From assembly GCA_022414725.1 (NCBI GenBank), contig CM039463.1, positions 85,100,620 to 85,164,619 of the forward strand: DNA of 64,000 nucleotides, in the 5' to 3' direction. Of this stretch, positions 10,701-20,658 are shown piece by piece. Each line of letters begins with the position of its first letter. Within the stretch, counting starts at the first letter, position 1. The notes beneath the pieces are model-generated. The model was not told where the DNA came from and did not search any database. It saw nothing but the letters and a program-made list of their open reading frames with translations. The position numbers were made by a program, and so were the translations under genes. The stretch comes from Microglena sp. YARC. Lineage: Eukaryota > Chlorophyta > Chlorophyceae > Chlamydomonadales > Chlamydomonadaceae.

Positions 10701-11420
10701 ACCGTTCACCAGACAGACAAAGACAGACATAGATAGACAGAGACAGACAGAGACAGACCTAGACAGACCTAGACAGACAGAGACAGACAGAGACAGACAG
10801 ACAGAGACAGACAGAGACAGACAGACAGAGACAAAGACAGACATAGATAGACAGAGACAGACAGAGACAGACAGAGACAAAGGCAGACATAGATAGACAG
10901 ACAGACAGAGACAGACAGACACAGACAGACAGAGACAGACAGACAGAGACAGACAGAGACAGACAGACAGAGACAAAGACAGACAGACACAAAGAGACAG
11001 GCAGACAGAGATAGGCAAAGATAGACAGAGACAAAAACAGACAGAGATAGACAGAGACAAAGAGACAGGCAGACAGAGGTAGATAAAGACAGACGGAGAC
11101 AAAGACAGACAGAGACAGACAGAGGTAAAGAGACAGACAGGCAGAGGTAGACAAAGACAGACAGAGACAAAGAGACAGACAGACAGAGACATAGAGACAG
11201 GCAGGCAGAGACAAAGACAGACAGAGACAGACAGACAGACAGACAAAGAGGCAGACAGACAGAGACAAAGAGACAGACAGACAGAGACAAAGAGACAGAC
11301 AGACAGAGACAAAGAAACAAATACAGACAGAGACAAAGAGACAGGCAGACAGAGATAGACAGATATAAAGACAGACAGAGACAAAGAGACAGGTAGACAG
11401 AGAGAGACAAAGAGACAGAC

Positions 11421-11489
<69 letters not shown>

Positions 11490-11810
11490 GACAAAGAGAC
11501 AGAAAGAGACAGACAAAGAGACAAAAAGACAGACAGAGACAAAGAGACAGATAGACAGGGACAAAGACAGACAGAGACAAATAGACAGAAAGTCAAAAAC
11601 AGACAGAGACAAAGAAACAGACAGACAGAGACAAAGAAACAAAGACAGACAGAGACAAAGAGACAGACAAAGACAAAGAGAGAGACAGACAGAGAAGAAA
11701 AGACAAAGAGACAGACAGACTGAGATAGACAAAGACAGACAGATATGGACAAATACAGACAGAAACAGACAGAGATAGACAGAGACAGACGGAGACAAAG
11801 TGGCAGAGTG
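10701..11810. repeat. GACA/AGAGACA microsatellite, about 1.1 kb
   Basis: Interrupted arrays of gacagacaga, gagacaaa and tagacaga, with a pure (GACA)n core at about 11425-11488. The long minus-strand open frames of cysteine, leucine and serine are read-throughs of the repeat and not genes. Confidence 0.95.
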
Positions 11811-11875
11811 GCAATGCCTTCAAGAGACAGCACTCACACCCTTCCTTTGATTCGCAAGCAGTGCCCATCCTTATT

Positions 11876-11876
<1 letters not shown>

Positions 11877-11910
<34 letters not shown>
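11877..11910. repeat. Poly-C run, about 34 bp
   Basis: Unbroken cytosines. Similar long C or G runs occur near 14354, 14779, 32424, 40575, 41067, 43641, 45630 and 51085. Confidence 0.95.
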
Positions 11911-11913
<3 letters not shown>

Positions 11914-11919
11914 CCCCCT

Positions 11920-12163
11920 CCCCAAAAAACAGCACTCACACCCCAGGACACATCCCCCTCCTTCTGACCTAGACACACCACTCTCACCCCAGAACCTATC
12001 CCCTCTTTTCGTCCTATATAGTCACACTCACACCCCAGGACACATCCCCCTCTTTGTGACCTAGACACACCACACTCACACCCCAGATCTTATCTCCCTC
12101 TTTTCGACCTATATAGGCACACTCACGCCCCAGAACACCCCACCCCACCCCCCTCCTTGCAAC
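11920..12163 (-). repeat. ~57-bp tandem copies downstream of the unnamed gene
   Basis: Four to five copies of acactcacaccccaggacac...cccctc...gacctatatag. The last copy merges with the end of the candidate terminal exon at 12164, whose stop lies in cctatatag read on the minus strand, so the array repeats the exon's 3' edge. Confidence 0.6.
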
Positions 12164-14092
12164 CTATATAGGCACACTCATGCTCTCCAAAGCTACTGTG
12201 GCCAAGGCCTCCAAGTCATCCAGAGTCTCCATCTGCTTGCCCTGCACTTTTTCAGCCAGCTTGATACTCAACAGGTAACTTGACTTTGAACTTGGTTACA
12301 TCACTTGGTTACATGGTTACATCACTTGGTAACATGGTTACCTACTTGAACTTGAACTTGGTTATATAGCTCCAGCCAGCAATTTGGCTGCTCGCCGTCT
12401 TTGGCAGTACAAAAAAGATTACCAGGAAAATACTCAAGCCAGCTTGATACTCAACAGGTAACTTGAACTTGAACTTGGTTACATAACTTGGTTACATGGT
12501 TAACTACTTGAACTTGAACTTGGTTACATAAAATAATAAGTGTAGGCCAACTTAAGTGGAGGTTAACTTCAGTTTTTTTTTCCTTCCCCCCCGCTGCCTC
12601 AAACCCAGATGAGGTTGTTCTTGGTGCTGCTATTCAAGGTAGTGTATTACAAGGAGATTTGGCATTAACTAGAGCAAGCTAAACTTGTCGAACCTCATGC
12701 TCAAGTCAACTCAAACCCTAAACTCACTGAGACTTACGTAAGTGCAGGCTAACTTAAGTGGAGGTTAACTTCAGTTTTTTCTTCTTACCCCCGCTGTCTC
12801 AACAGGACCATGTCTTCCTGGAGTCCTGCCTCCACCCAAGTAAACCCTAAAATCACCGAGACTAACTTAAGTGGAGGTTAACTTCAGTTATTTCTTCTTC
12901 TTCTTATTCTTATTCTTATTCTTACCTCCCGCTGCCTCCCGCTGCCTCAACGAGATCATGTGGCACCACCATTCAAACTGAATCCTCCGTGTCGCTGGTT
13001 TGTGTCGGGAGACCCACCTCCTGGGGTGAAAGTCCTTTCACAACTTAAAAAATAATAATGTATTCCTGAAATCCTGCCTCCTGCACTCCACCCTAAACCT
13101 TTGAATATAAACCTAAAACACTAACCCCTGAACCCTCTAACCCCCTGAACTTAAGTGGAAGCTAGATTAAGTGGAGGCAGGCCACTAGGAAGACATGATC
13201 ATTTTTGACATATGGAGGTTAACTCCCCCCCGCTGCCTCAACAGGATCATGTCTCCCTGGAATCCTGCCTCCTGCACTCCACCCTAAACCTTTGAATTGA
13301 AAGCTAAAACACTAATCCCTGAACCCTCTAAACACCCATAACTTAAGGGGAGGCTAAATTGTGTGGAGGCAGAACACCAGGAAGACATGATCATTTGTGG
13401 CGGAGCCCCCTCTTCAAGGGGGCGGGAGCCTCCTGGGTTACCCATTTGTTTGTCTGAACAACCAACCGTTTGACCGAGACAAAGCCTGACATGTCAGCCA
13501 ACGGTCTCGTAACTAACTCGCTTCCGTTGCCACCTGTTGCTCCATCGCGAACACTCCCCGCCAATTTTTAGCGTCAATTACGACGCTGCATAGAACTTGT
13601 TGCCATATGGAGGTTACCTTTCCCCCACCGTCTCAACAGAATCATGCATTCCTGGAGTCCTGCCTCCTGCACTCCACCCTAAACCTTTGAATTAAACCTA
13701 AAGCACTTATCCCTGAACCCTCTAAACCCCCTAAACTTAAGTGGAGGCTAAATTAAGTGGAGGCAGGACACCAGGAAGACACGATCATTTTTGACATATG
13801 GAGGTTAACTTTGGTGGGTGGTGGGTGGATCATGTATTCCTGGAGTCCTGCCTCCTGCACTCTAGCGGGGCTTTTGAATCGAAACCTAAAACACTAATCC
13901 CGGAACCCTGCCGTCTCAACAGGATCATGTATTCCTGGAGTCCTGCCTCCTGCACTCTAACAGGGCCATGCACCTGGGGCTACTCCTCACATCTGCATGG
14001 TCGGCACGTCAGCGTACCGCCTTGTACTGCCGGCCTGCGGCATGCCTGGCAGCTGCCTGGATGCCAGCTGGGATGAGGTCACTCTTCTTCAG
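12164..14092 (-). CDS. Unrecognised spliced gene (partial), minus strand
   Basis: Three pieces look coding on the minus strand. The upstream one, 14018-14092, follows a ccccacgccccag acceptor, encodes 25 codons including DLIPAGIQAAARHAAGRQ and ends at a gtacgc donor. Next come variants of a mini-exon starting EAGLQE(Y/D)M(I/V)LL; the nearest is at about 13915-13949 and a version with a proper donor (gtaaga) is at about 12785-12833. The terminal piece, about 12164-12270, reads IKLAEKVQGKQMETLDDLEA and then ALATVALESM before a stop at 12164-12166. The phases of 14018-14092 and the mini-exon agree. I cannot name the family, and the exon chain and 5' end are unresolved. Plus-strand frames in the same interval look poorer. 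Confidence 0.45.
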
Positions 14093-14640
14093 CTGGGGCG
14101 TGGGGATATGTCAAAACCAATGGCAAGGCCCATCTTGGGTCTGTCTTGCAAGGAGAGCAGGTACGTACTATTTATCTTATTTAAGTTAAGTTTTTTATTA
14201 TTATAATCAGTTATAATTTAATTTATTAGTTCTGTCTTGCAAGGAGAGCAGGTGCGTACCAGGCTCCTACATTTTGTCAAATTATTCAGCGCACAAACAT
14301 CAAATTGGTCAGCGCTTTGCAGTGCAAAAAGCGCAAAAAATGCGCCGCCCACAGGGGGGGGGGGGGGGGGGGGGGGCAAAAAAACTGTGTGAAACGTACA
14401 GTGGGGCTAAAGAACAACGCTTTGTAGTACCCTGGTGCGTACTATTTATTTTATTTAAGTTTCGTTTTTCCTTTTTATTATTATTATAATTTAATTATTA
14501 AAATTAAAGAAGTTCAACAGCTTGCCTCTTCACGTGAGTGGATATCTATTTGCTAGGCTGAATGGAACTGATGATGATGATGATGATGATGCCATTTTTA
14601 GTGGAGCCTCCCCCTCTGGCAAGGAGAGCAGGTGCATAAT
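12430..14640 (-). repeat. Tandem copies of splice junctions of the unnamed gene
   Basis: Within and beside the unnamed gene the exon edges recur. The mini-exon edge (read on + as ctcaacaggatcatgt...tcctgcctcc) is present at about 12799, 12945 (partial), 13058, 13237, 13631, 13827 and 13915. The terminal-exon edge (gccagcttgatactcaacag) is copied at 12434-12455. A third edge (ccttgcaaggagagcagg) is present at 14145, 14236 and 14620. Between copies lies a ~190-bp unit with aaacctttgaattgaaacc and taagtggaggctaaat. Confidence 0.7.
13396..13603 (+). repeat. ~200-bp dispersed element (GGCGGAGCC family)
   Basis: Forward copy, from gtggcggagccccctcttca to cgctgcatagaacttgttg. It interrupts the tandem ~190-bp units of the unnamed gene. 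Confidence 0.65.
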
Positions 14641-14694
14641 ATGTATTCATGTTATTTATAGTTCAACCGCCTGCCTCTTCACAGGAGTGGATAA

Positions 14695-14840
14695 ATAAAT
14701 ACATAGTGTGCCTTATTACGAGGCGTGAGGTTGGGAGGCCAGCCCGTTTGCTTTCACTGGGGCAAACCACCAATAGGAGGGGGGGGGGGGGGGGGGGGGG
14801 GGCTATCATCCCTCTGGGGGAGGTTTTTGGGCCTGTTCCA
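14695..14840 (+). repeat. Dispersed element with internal poly-G run
   Basis: Runs from tgtgccttattacgaggcgt through ggccagcccgtttgctttc and accaccaat into about 25 G, then ggctatcatccctctgggg. The same layout recurs at 51000-51130. Partial copies are at 846, 3732, 35478, 50690 and, reversed, 41833 and 43565. Confidence 0.65.
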
Positions 14841-14965
14841 TGTGTCTTCTGCACGCCATAATGGACTGGAAGGAGACAGTGGCATGGGTGTGGAGTTTGA
14901 TGCATTTCACAGGTGTGGCCATTTGTTTGCTAGGCTGAATGGTACTGATGATGATGATGACATTT

Positions 14966-15188
14966 TTGGTGGAGCCCCCCCTTTTGGAGGGTGGGAGTCC
15001 CCAGATTCACCTTGTTGTCCGAGCGACGACCGAGACAAAGCCTGACACCTCAGCCAACGGGCCCGTAACTAACTGGCTTCGGTTCGCTCGATTCCGCAGC
15101 CAACACTCTCCGCCAATTTTCCGCGTCGCTTGCTAACACTCTCCGCCAATTTTTTGCGTCGCTTGCGACGCTGCCTAGGACTTGTTCC
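14966..15188 (+). repeat. ~200-bp dispersed element (GGCGGAGCC family)
   Basis: Forward copy with an internally duplicated aacactctccgccaatttt phrase. Ends in cgctgcctaggacttgttc. Confidence 0.65.
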
Positions 15189-16739
15189 TGGTGCCCTACT
15201 AGGTTCTCTATGTGCCCGGGGCCTGACAGGGTCAAGGGGGACTTACTGATTGAGGAAACCCTAAGCCTGAGAAACGTCACCTGTATAAATCTGTTTGCTA
15301 TGTTGAATGCAAAATGAAGGAGGGTCTTCAGATGTGACTGAGCACTGTTTCTGTGTTGGGCTATGTATGTTAAAGCTGTGTGAACTCAGCTGTGTCAATT
15401 GTGTATGTATGTTACCGGCGGTGAGGTAGCCAGTGAGGCTACAGGGACTTGCCCAACCTCGAATAACCAAGATTATTCCAGACTATCAGGAGGGTCTAGA
15501 TTTGCAATTCCATTTCTCCGCCTTCATGTCTCAATCCTCGGTGGCGCCGGTTTGCGTAGGGGGTCTCAGGAACGGTCCCACCTCCTGGGGTGAAAATCCT
15601 TTCACTGCAAAAAAGCTGTCTTAATTACAGTTTAATCAGAAGCATTTAGTGCTGGGGGTTATTAATCCTGCATATTTGAAAGCCTGAGGTTTGTATTTAA
15701 ATAAGGGCCCAAGAATGTTAATGTTTCACACTCTTTCACCACCTCACGGATTGGCTTGGGGCAAAGACACCTCCCTGTAGTTTGGCTTGGTCCCGGAAGT
15801 ATCAAACTGCCCAAATACGAAGTCCTGGTTTGCTTAATCTTTTTCGATTTGTAATACAAGATTCTTTTCTCCTTGTTTTAGCTACTTTAAGAGCGGTTCT
15901 CTTTCCTGGTGAATTTTTTTATTATCACAATCTTCTAAACACTCTCTCTAACTGTGGCCTCGCGTTGCTTTGCTTGCAGGCTACCATGTCATCGGCTGGA
16001 GCATCATGGCAGTACTAGCAGTACACACGTGGTCTCACAAACCAGGGCACCTACCAGGTCAAGCGGCACCTCTCTTAGGGCGATTCCGTCCCACCCATGC
16101 CCCTTCCCAAGGCCCCCCATATTCTGTGCTCCAGCCCAGGGACAGGGCTTGGACTAGTGGCCCAACACCTACTGGCTGCAACTATGTCCCTGCACAGGCC
16201 CCCCCAAAAGGCTCCACCCATGCGCCTGTACCTGCCACCCACACAGGCACCACCCAAGCCGCTATTAAGAGATTTCAGGACCACCCTACAGACTCCCCTC
16301 AGCTCCACAGACGTCTCTACTCCTCTCCACAGACCCCCCTCTGCTCCACAGACCTCCCTGCAGACTCCAGTCCACTCCATAGACCTCCATACTCCACTAT
16401 ACAGCCTCCCCTCCACTACACAGACCCCCCTCCCCGTCCAGGCTCAGGAGCATCCTTATCTGCAGCTGTGAGCCCCGCTCAAGTTCAATCGGTGTTATTG
16501 CAAGGACTTGTAACTGTCATTGCTTGTGTGTTCATGCGTGGTTCATGGATTGCGTGGTTGCTCCTACGGCTAGCATGGCTCCTGTCTATGGACATCCTTG
16601 TAGGGCGAAAGATTGGAACCCCCAAGTCATTGCCTGGATACCCAAATCCAAGCAATGGCTTGGGTATCCAGGCTATTGGGTATCCAGGCGATACCAAATT
16701 GCCCCAATACCCAAACACAAGATCCGATCCACCGGGGGT
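15189..16739. other. Intergenic, low-complexity C-rich tract, no supported gene
   Basis: 15416-15510 is a dispersed fragment. 16070-16470 is C-rich with repeated cctccactcc phrases. A 454-codon open frame begins at 15970 (+), but most of its length is this low-complexity tract followed by an 87-bp repeat whose unit is a multiple of three, so the openness is explained by composition. Confidence 0.4.
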
Positions 16740-17100
16740 GCCCAAATTGTACCCTGCCAGGGTAGCTGGCTTACAGGAGGTGACCAAAGCCTACCCTGCT
16801 GTAGCCTGCCCTGCTGGCAAATACCCTGCTGTTGCCTACCCTGCCAGGGTAGCTGGCTCACAGAAGGTGGCCAAAGCCTACCCTGCTGTTGCCTGCCCTG
16901 CTGGCAAATACCCTGCTGTTGCCTACCCTGCCAGGGTAGCTGGCTTACAGGAGGTGACCAAAGCCTACCCTGCTGTTGCCTGCCCTGCTGGCATATACCC
17001 TGCTGTTGCCTGCCCTGCTGGCATATACCCTGCTGTTGCCTGCACTGCTGGCGTATACCCTGCTGTTGCCTGCACTGCTGGCGTATCTGATATACTGCTG
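16740..17100. repeat. 87-bp minisatellite with nested 30-bp units
   Basis: The phrase accctgccagggtagctggc recurs at 16751, 16838 and 16925, a period of 87 bp. From 16970 onward 30-bp units (taccctgctgttgcctgc) follow. Because both periods are multiples of three, several frames remain open on both strands. Confidence 0.85.
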
Positions 17101-17556
17101 GCGTCTACCCTGATAAAGCCTCAAATGGATGTGCATGCCGAATCCCCTTGCATCGTGGTCGGGGATCTCTCTCGAGATCAGCACTTGAAAACGTGTGGAT
17201 CCTGGGAAGGGGTGACAGGTCAGCAAATATGCGGCTGGTACCGGCTTGCCATGCTTGCATGGTGCACAACTCTCCTACCCCTCTTAAACGGGGCAGTGCC
17301 TTTCCTTCTGTTTTATAGGTTTGGCTGGCATTGATCTCACTTTCATCACGTTGTCATAGACAGGCCTTAGTTGACCCAAGACAATCCCGCTGCACAGCAT
17401 CCGGGGGGTCTTCCGACCATTCTCTGGGGGGGAAATCGAAAGGTGAAAGGAATACATCAAGAAGGTCAAGCTTTACTCATTCAATAGTATTGAATATTAC
17501 ACACAGACTCACCCTGGGGCCAGGGACGACCATTGTTCGCAACATATTAAGCTACA
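17101..17556. other. Intergenic, no gene seen
   Basis: No repeats of note and no coding frame with splice context. Confidence 0.3.
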
Positions 17557-17735
17557 AGTCCTGTGCAGCATCGCAAGCGACGCGGGAAATTGGCGAAGTG
17601 TGTTGGCAACAGAATGACAGGTAGCAAAACGATGGAGCTGACCAAAGCCAGTTATTTATGAGACAGTTGGCTGACGTGTCAGGCTTTGTCTCGGTGGTCG
17701 GTCGGTCGGACGCACAAACAGACAACGGGGTGAAA
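17557..17735 (-). repeat. ~200-bp dispersed element (GGCGGAGCC family), reverse copy
   Basis: Starts acaagtcctgtgcagcatcg and runs through ggctgacgtgtcaggctttg. The end carrying the ggcggagcc motif is missing. Confidence 0.55.
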
Positions 17736-18290
17736 CTCTTTACTACGTTTGGTTTGCTTTGATTACATGCTCTATCAGCCTTCAGGTTGCTCACCATCTG
17801 CAGGCAGATTAAACATGGGTAGTATGCTACACATTCTTGTGGACATAATGCAATCGCATAGGCTTAGACGGAAGACAGACATGTCCACCTGGGTATGCTA
17901 GTATTCAAGATTATATTGTTGCATGGTTTCTCGGCCAACTCTGGGCTGCTCACCGTCATCCAATTCCAAGTCCCCCCGTGCGATAACCACAGTAACCTGG
18001 AAGCACACTAAGCAGATTAGACAGTTTAAAGACTTGTCCAGGACTGCAAGTATTTGCCACTGTTCAATATTTCATGCGGACTAACGCTGGGCCCAGGGAC
18101 TTCCATCAACCCATAGCCCCGTCCATGATGCAACCAACCCATTGAAGCTGCATCTGCGACGCATTGGACCCCCCCCATGTTGCGTCTCAGGACGTAACGG
18201 ACCCTTCATTGTTGCGTCTGCGATGCAGGATGCAGTGTCCTGAACAACCCTGGATTGCATGTGGAGTTAGAACTTGAACTTGGTTATGTG
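17736..18290. other. Intergenic, dispersed fragments
   Basis: 17930-18010 is a copy of the family with caactctgggctgctcaccg. The rest has short repeated phrases (cctgaacaaccctgg, also near 32158) but no gene. Confidence 0.35.
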
Positions 18291-18406
18291 TAGGGAACGG
18301 CAGTATGATGACGGCGGTCTAGCTAGGCCAAAGTTATCACTCATATATGATACCATATGATATCATACTCGCCTTTGGTCAACATCATATGATATGCTGG
18401 TCACTA
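18291..18406. mobile_element. hAT-like MITE, 116 bp
   Basis: Begins tagggaacggcagtatgatg, ends tatgctggtcacta. The flanks gttatgtg (18283-18290) and gttatatg (18407-18414) match at 7 of 8. The core is tcatatgatatcatac palindromes. Same family as 50768-50965 and 53933-54042. Confidence 0.7.
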
Positions 18407-18840
18407 GTTATATGGCCCTAGCCATTAAGGCTGCTGACCGTCTTCATCAGTAACATATAAACATACGGTGATCAATTCAAATCCAAGCATTCTTATCAAA
18501 ATGTAATTGAACTGCCTGTTAAGTTAGGCTAATGAGTAATGAAGATGATGGACTTGGTTCTTGGCTCCAGCCAGCAATTTGGCTGTCTGCCGTCTTTGGC
18601 AGGAACATAAACAATTCAACTAAAAGCATTCGTATACAAAAATAACATGATACGGTGTATCCAATATTGATGATGATGATGATGATGATGCTAATGGACA
18701 CATTATCATGGTGCCTTACCTGAACTTGAACTTGGTTACATAGCTTCAGCCAGCCATTTGGCAGCTCGCCGTCTTAGGCAGTCCAAAAATTTAAATAAAA
18801 GGGGGGGGGAAACGCAAACAGCTCATTTTCATGTGTGTTT
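18407..18840. other. Intergenic, short dispersed fragments
   Basis: Three fragments of a family with agccagcaatttggctg...ccgtctttggcag lie at about 18415, 18555 and 18735 (also 12360 and 53497). A (GAT)n run is at 18668-18692. No gene. Confidence 0.4.
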
Positions 18841-19040
18841 TTATTTTTTGGGCGGAGCCCCCCCTTCTAGGGAGTGGAAGCCCCCAGCTTCACCCCGTTG
18901 TCCGACCGACAACCTAGACGTAGCCCGACACGTCAGACAACCGTCTCGTAACTAACTGGCTCCTGTCCGCTCAGTTCCGTTTCCACTTGTCGTTTCCGTC
19001 AATTTTCCGTGTCCCTTGCGACGCTACCTAGGAATTGTTT
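18841..19040 (+). repeat. ~200-bp dispersed element (GGCGGAGCC family)
   Basis: Forward copy, from gggcggagcccccccttct to gcgacgctacctaggaattg. Confidence 0.65.
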
Positions 19041-19610
19041 CATTTTAATCAGGAGTCTTTATATCTATACTCCTAGGGCAGTGAGTCCGCGTACCGATGG
19101 CTGGACCTCCCCCCCCTCCCCCACCCCACCCACCCTGCGTTGAAAAATGCATAGGAAGGCATTAGTCTTGGTTACATTAAGCGGGAAAGATATCTGAACA
19201 CCTATGTGTTAACAATGTATGGTGTGTATTCATCCGGTTTAGCTTAAGGTTTAGCCTTATTTCGCCAGTTAACCGAAACCGCAGAACCCTTTTCTCGTGT
19301 GAACACTCGAAAGTTTAGTTTAGTTCAGCAGTTTCGTTAGACCGGAACTAAACTTTATTCCCCCCCCACCACCACATACATGGGGGCGCATGGGGGTGCG
19401 GCCCAAACTGGCCAAAACCCACCCTGCCAGCGGCCTGCCAGGCTGGTGAAGACAGACGCTATGGTGCCACGTTCGATTCGGCTTGCGGTCCGCGGTACAC
19501 GGCTGTACATGGCCAGTTTCGGTTACGTATGACAACAATCAGTGCAAAGGTTCATCCGCAACTTGAGAAACATCGAGGATCAGTTCCGCAACACACCCTT
19601 CGCTCGCACA
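19041..19610. other. Intergenic and upstream of the zinc-ribbon gene
   Basis: No gene seen. A gtttagttcagcagtttcg stretch at about 19315 resembles 62935-62960. The last 100-150 bases should hold the promoter and 5' untranslated region of the gene at 19611; no TATA-like box stands out. Confidence 0.3.
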
Positions 19611-20166
19611 ATGTCAACTCAGACCAAGGAAGTCAGGAAGACATGCCCAACCTGCGCTTACTCTTGGCTGGACAAGTACAACAAGCCCGAGTGCCCCAAG
19701 TAAGTCTTCTACCCTGCAGCTCATGCTCGTCACTTCCTAAACTTTCTAATTCTAAGAGCTATTCGTGGCTCCACCCTTCTGATGTCCCAGGTTCTCTATC
19801 GGTTTTGCAGCTACCGTTACTGGTACATTTTCGTGGTAGTCGGAGCTCTAAGAACCATTGTATGCTCCACGTAGGTGCAATCACGCTCTGACTGGCGCAG
19901 GCATCGCTAAGCGAGCCCCTGGAGAGGTAAGCACCTTCAAGGCCAAGGCTAGCGATGCGGGAGAGTCCGAGTCTGGCGCGTGTCCTAAGGGAGGAGCTCA
20001 CACGTGGAAGTTCGGGAAGTGCAGCAAATGCGCCGCGGCTGAGGGGTACAAGGAGAGGACAAGCACGGGTGTTAGGGCTTCCCCCCCTGGAGGAGCTTGC
20101 AAAGATGGCAAGATGCATATCTTCAAGTTTTCCAAGTGCACAAAATGCGGGAAATCCGAGTTCTAA
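19611..20166 (+). CDS. Small three-module zinc-ribbon protein
   Basis: Two exons, 19611-19699 and 19875-20166, joined across a 175-bp intron (gtaagtc ... cacgtag), give 126 residues. Module 1 spans the junction: C12-x2-C15 in KTCPTC, then C28-x2-C31 in ECPKC, a zinc ribbon. Two tandem 17-residue modules follow, C66-x5-H72-x6-C79-x2-C82 and C105-x5-H111-x6-C118-x2-C121, both with a W/F-K-F-G/S-K-C core. A lysine- and serine-rich linker separates module 1 from the pair. The ribbons imply structural zinc binding; no enzyme motif is present. There is no signal peptide or membrane segment. The ATG gives an immediate match of ribbon spacing across the splice, which decides the frame. The exact family is not recognised. 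The Ty3/gypsy element begins 197 bp after the stop, probably in the 3' untranslated region. Confidence 0.8.
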
Positions 20167-20363
20167 GGTCTCTAGCTATTCGTTGCTGTCATTTTTCGCA
20201 GTGATCAAGTGTTGACAAGCTGATCAGATGCGTGATTGCATACCAGATCGACCATGCTTGATGCGAGCATTTGTTGAAACGTAAATGGTTGCTTTGGCAC
20301 CGGGACTCCGGGAATCGAAGACAATCGGTTTCGTCTCGCCGTTTTCTATTTTCTGGCCCAAAC
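20167..20363 (+). other. 3' flank of the zinc-ribbon gene up to the retrotransposon
   Basis: Probably transcribed 3' sequence. No AATAAA seen before the insertion at 20364; the original continuation resumes at 30916. Confidence 0.4.
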
Positions 20364-20658
20364 TGTGGTATATGAATACCTTGTAACACGGAGTGCCTTG
20401 TAACTGGAAGCCTAAGAAATGATCTCAGGAGTTTAGACGGCCCTAAGAGTCAGAAGCACGGCTTAAGACTCCCTTCCCGCTTCCAGCGCGTCTAGACCCT
20501 AATGGAACCCTCGTTTTAGGTATTCCCGAGTAGCTGATCAGACACTGATCAGTGGGTCAATTCGCTCGGTTTCAACTGCCTACAGAAGTCGTTCGTCATC
20601 TGTCGGAAAGTCGTCACCACCGCGTGGCAACTCAGTGGGAGGATCGTTATCCACCACA
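20364..20658 (-). repeat. 3' LTR of the Ty3/gypsy element
   Basis: 295 bp, TG...CA. The last codons and stop of pol (20580-20582) lie inside it. Confidence 0.95.

Noticed and set aside
10662..11833. Long minus-strand frames (up to 378 codons) of cysteine, leucine, serine and valine
   Set aside because: They are readings of the GACA microsatellite; all frames are open because the repeat lacks stops.
16740..17100. CRISPR-like regular repeat
   Set aside because: Contiguous minisatellite with no unique spacers, in a eukaryotic nuclear context.
15970..17334. 454-codon plus-strand frame
   Set aside because: Most of it lies in C-rich low-complexity sequence and an 87/30-bp repeat whose periods are multiples of three; no domain, and a second frame is equally open.
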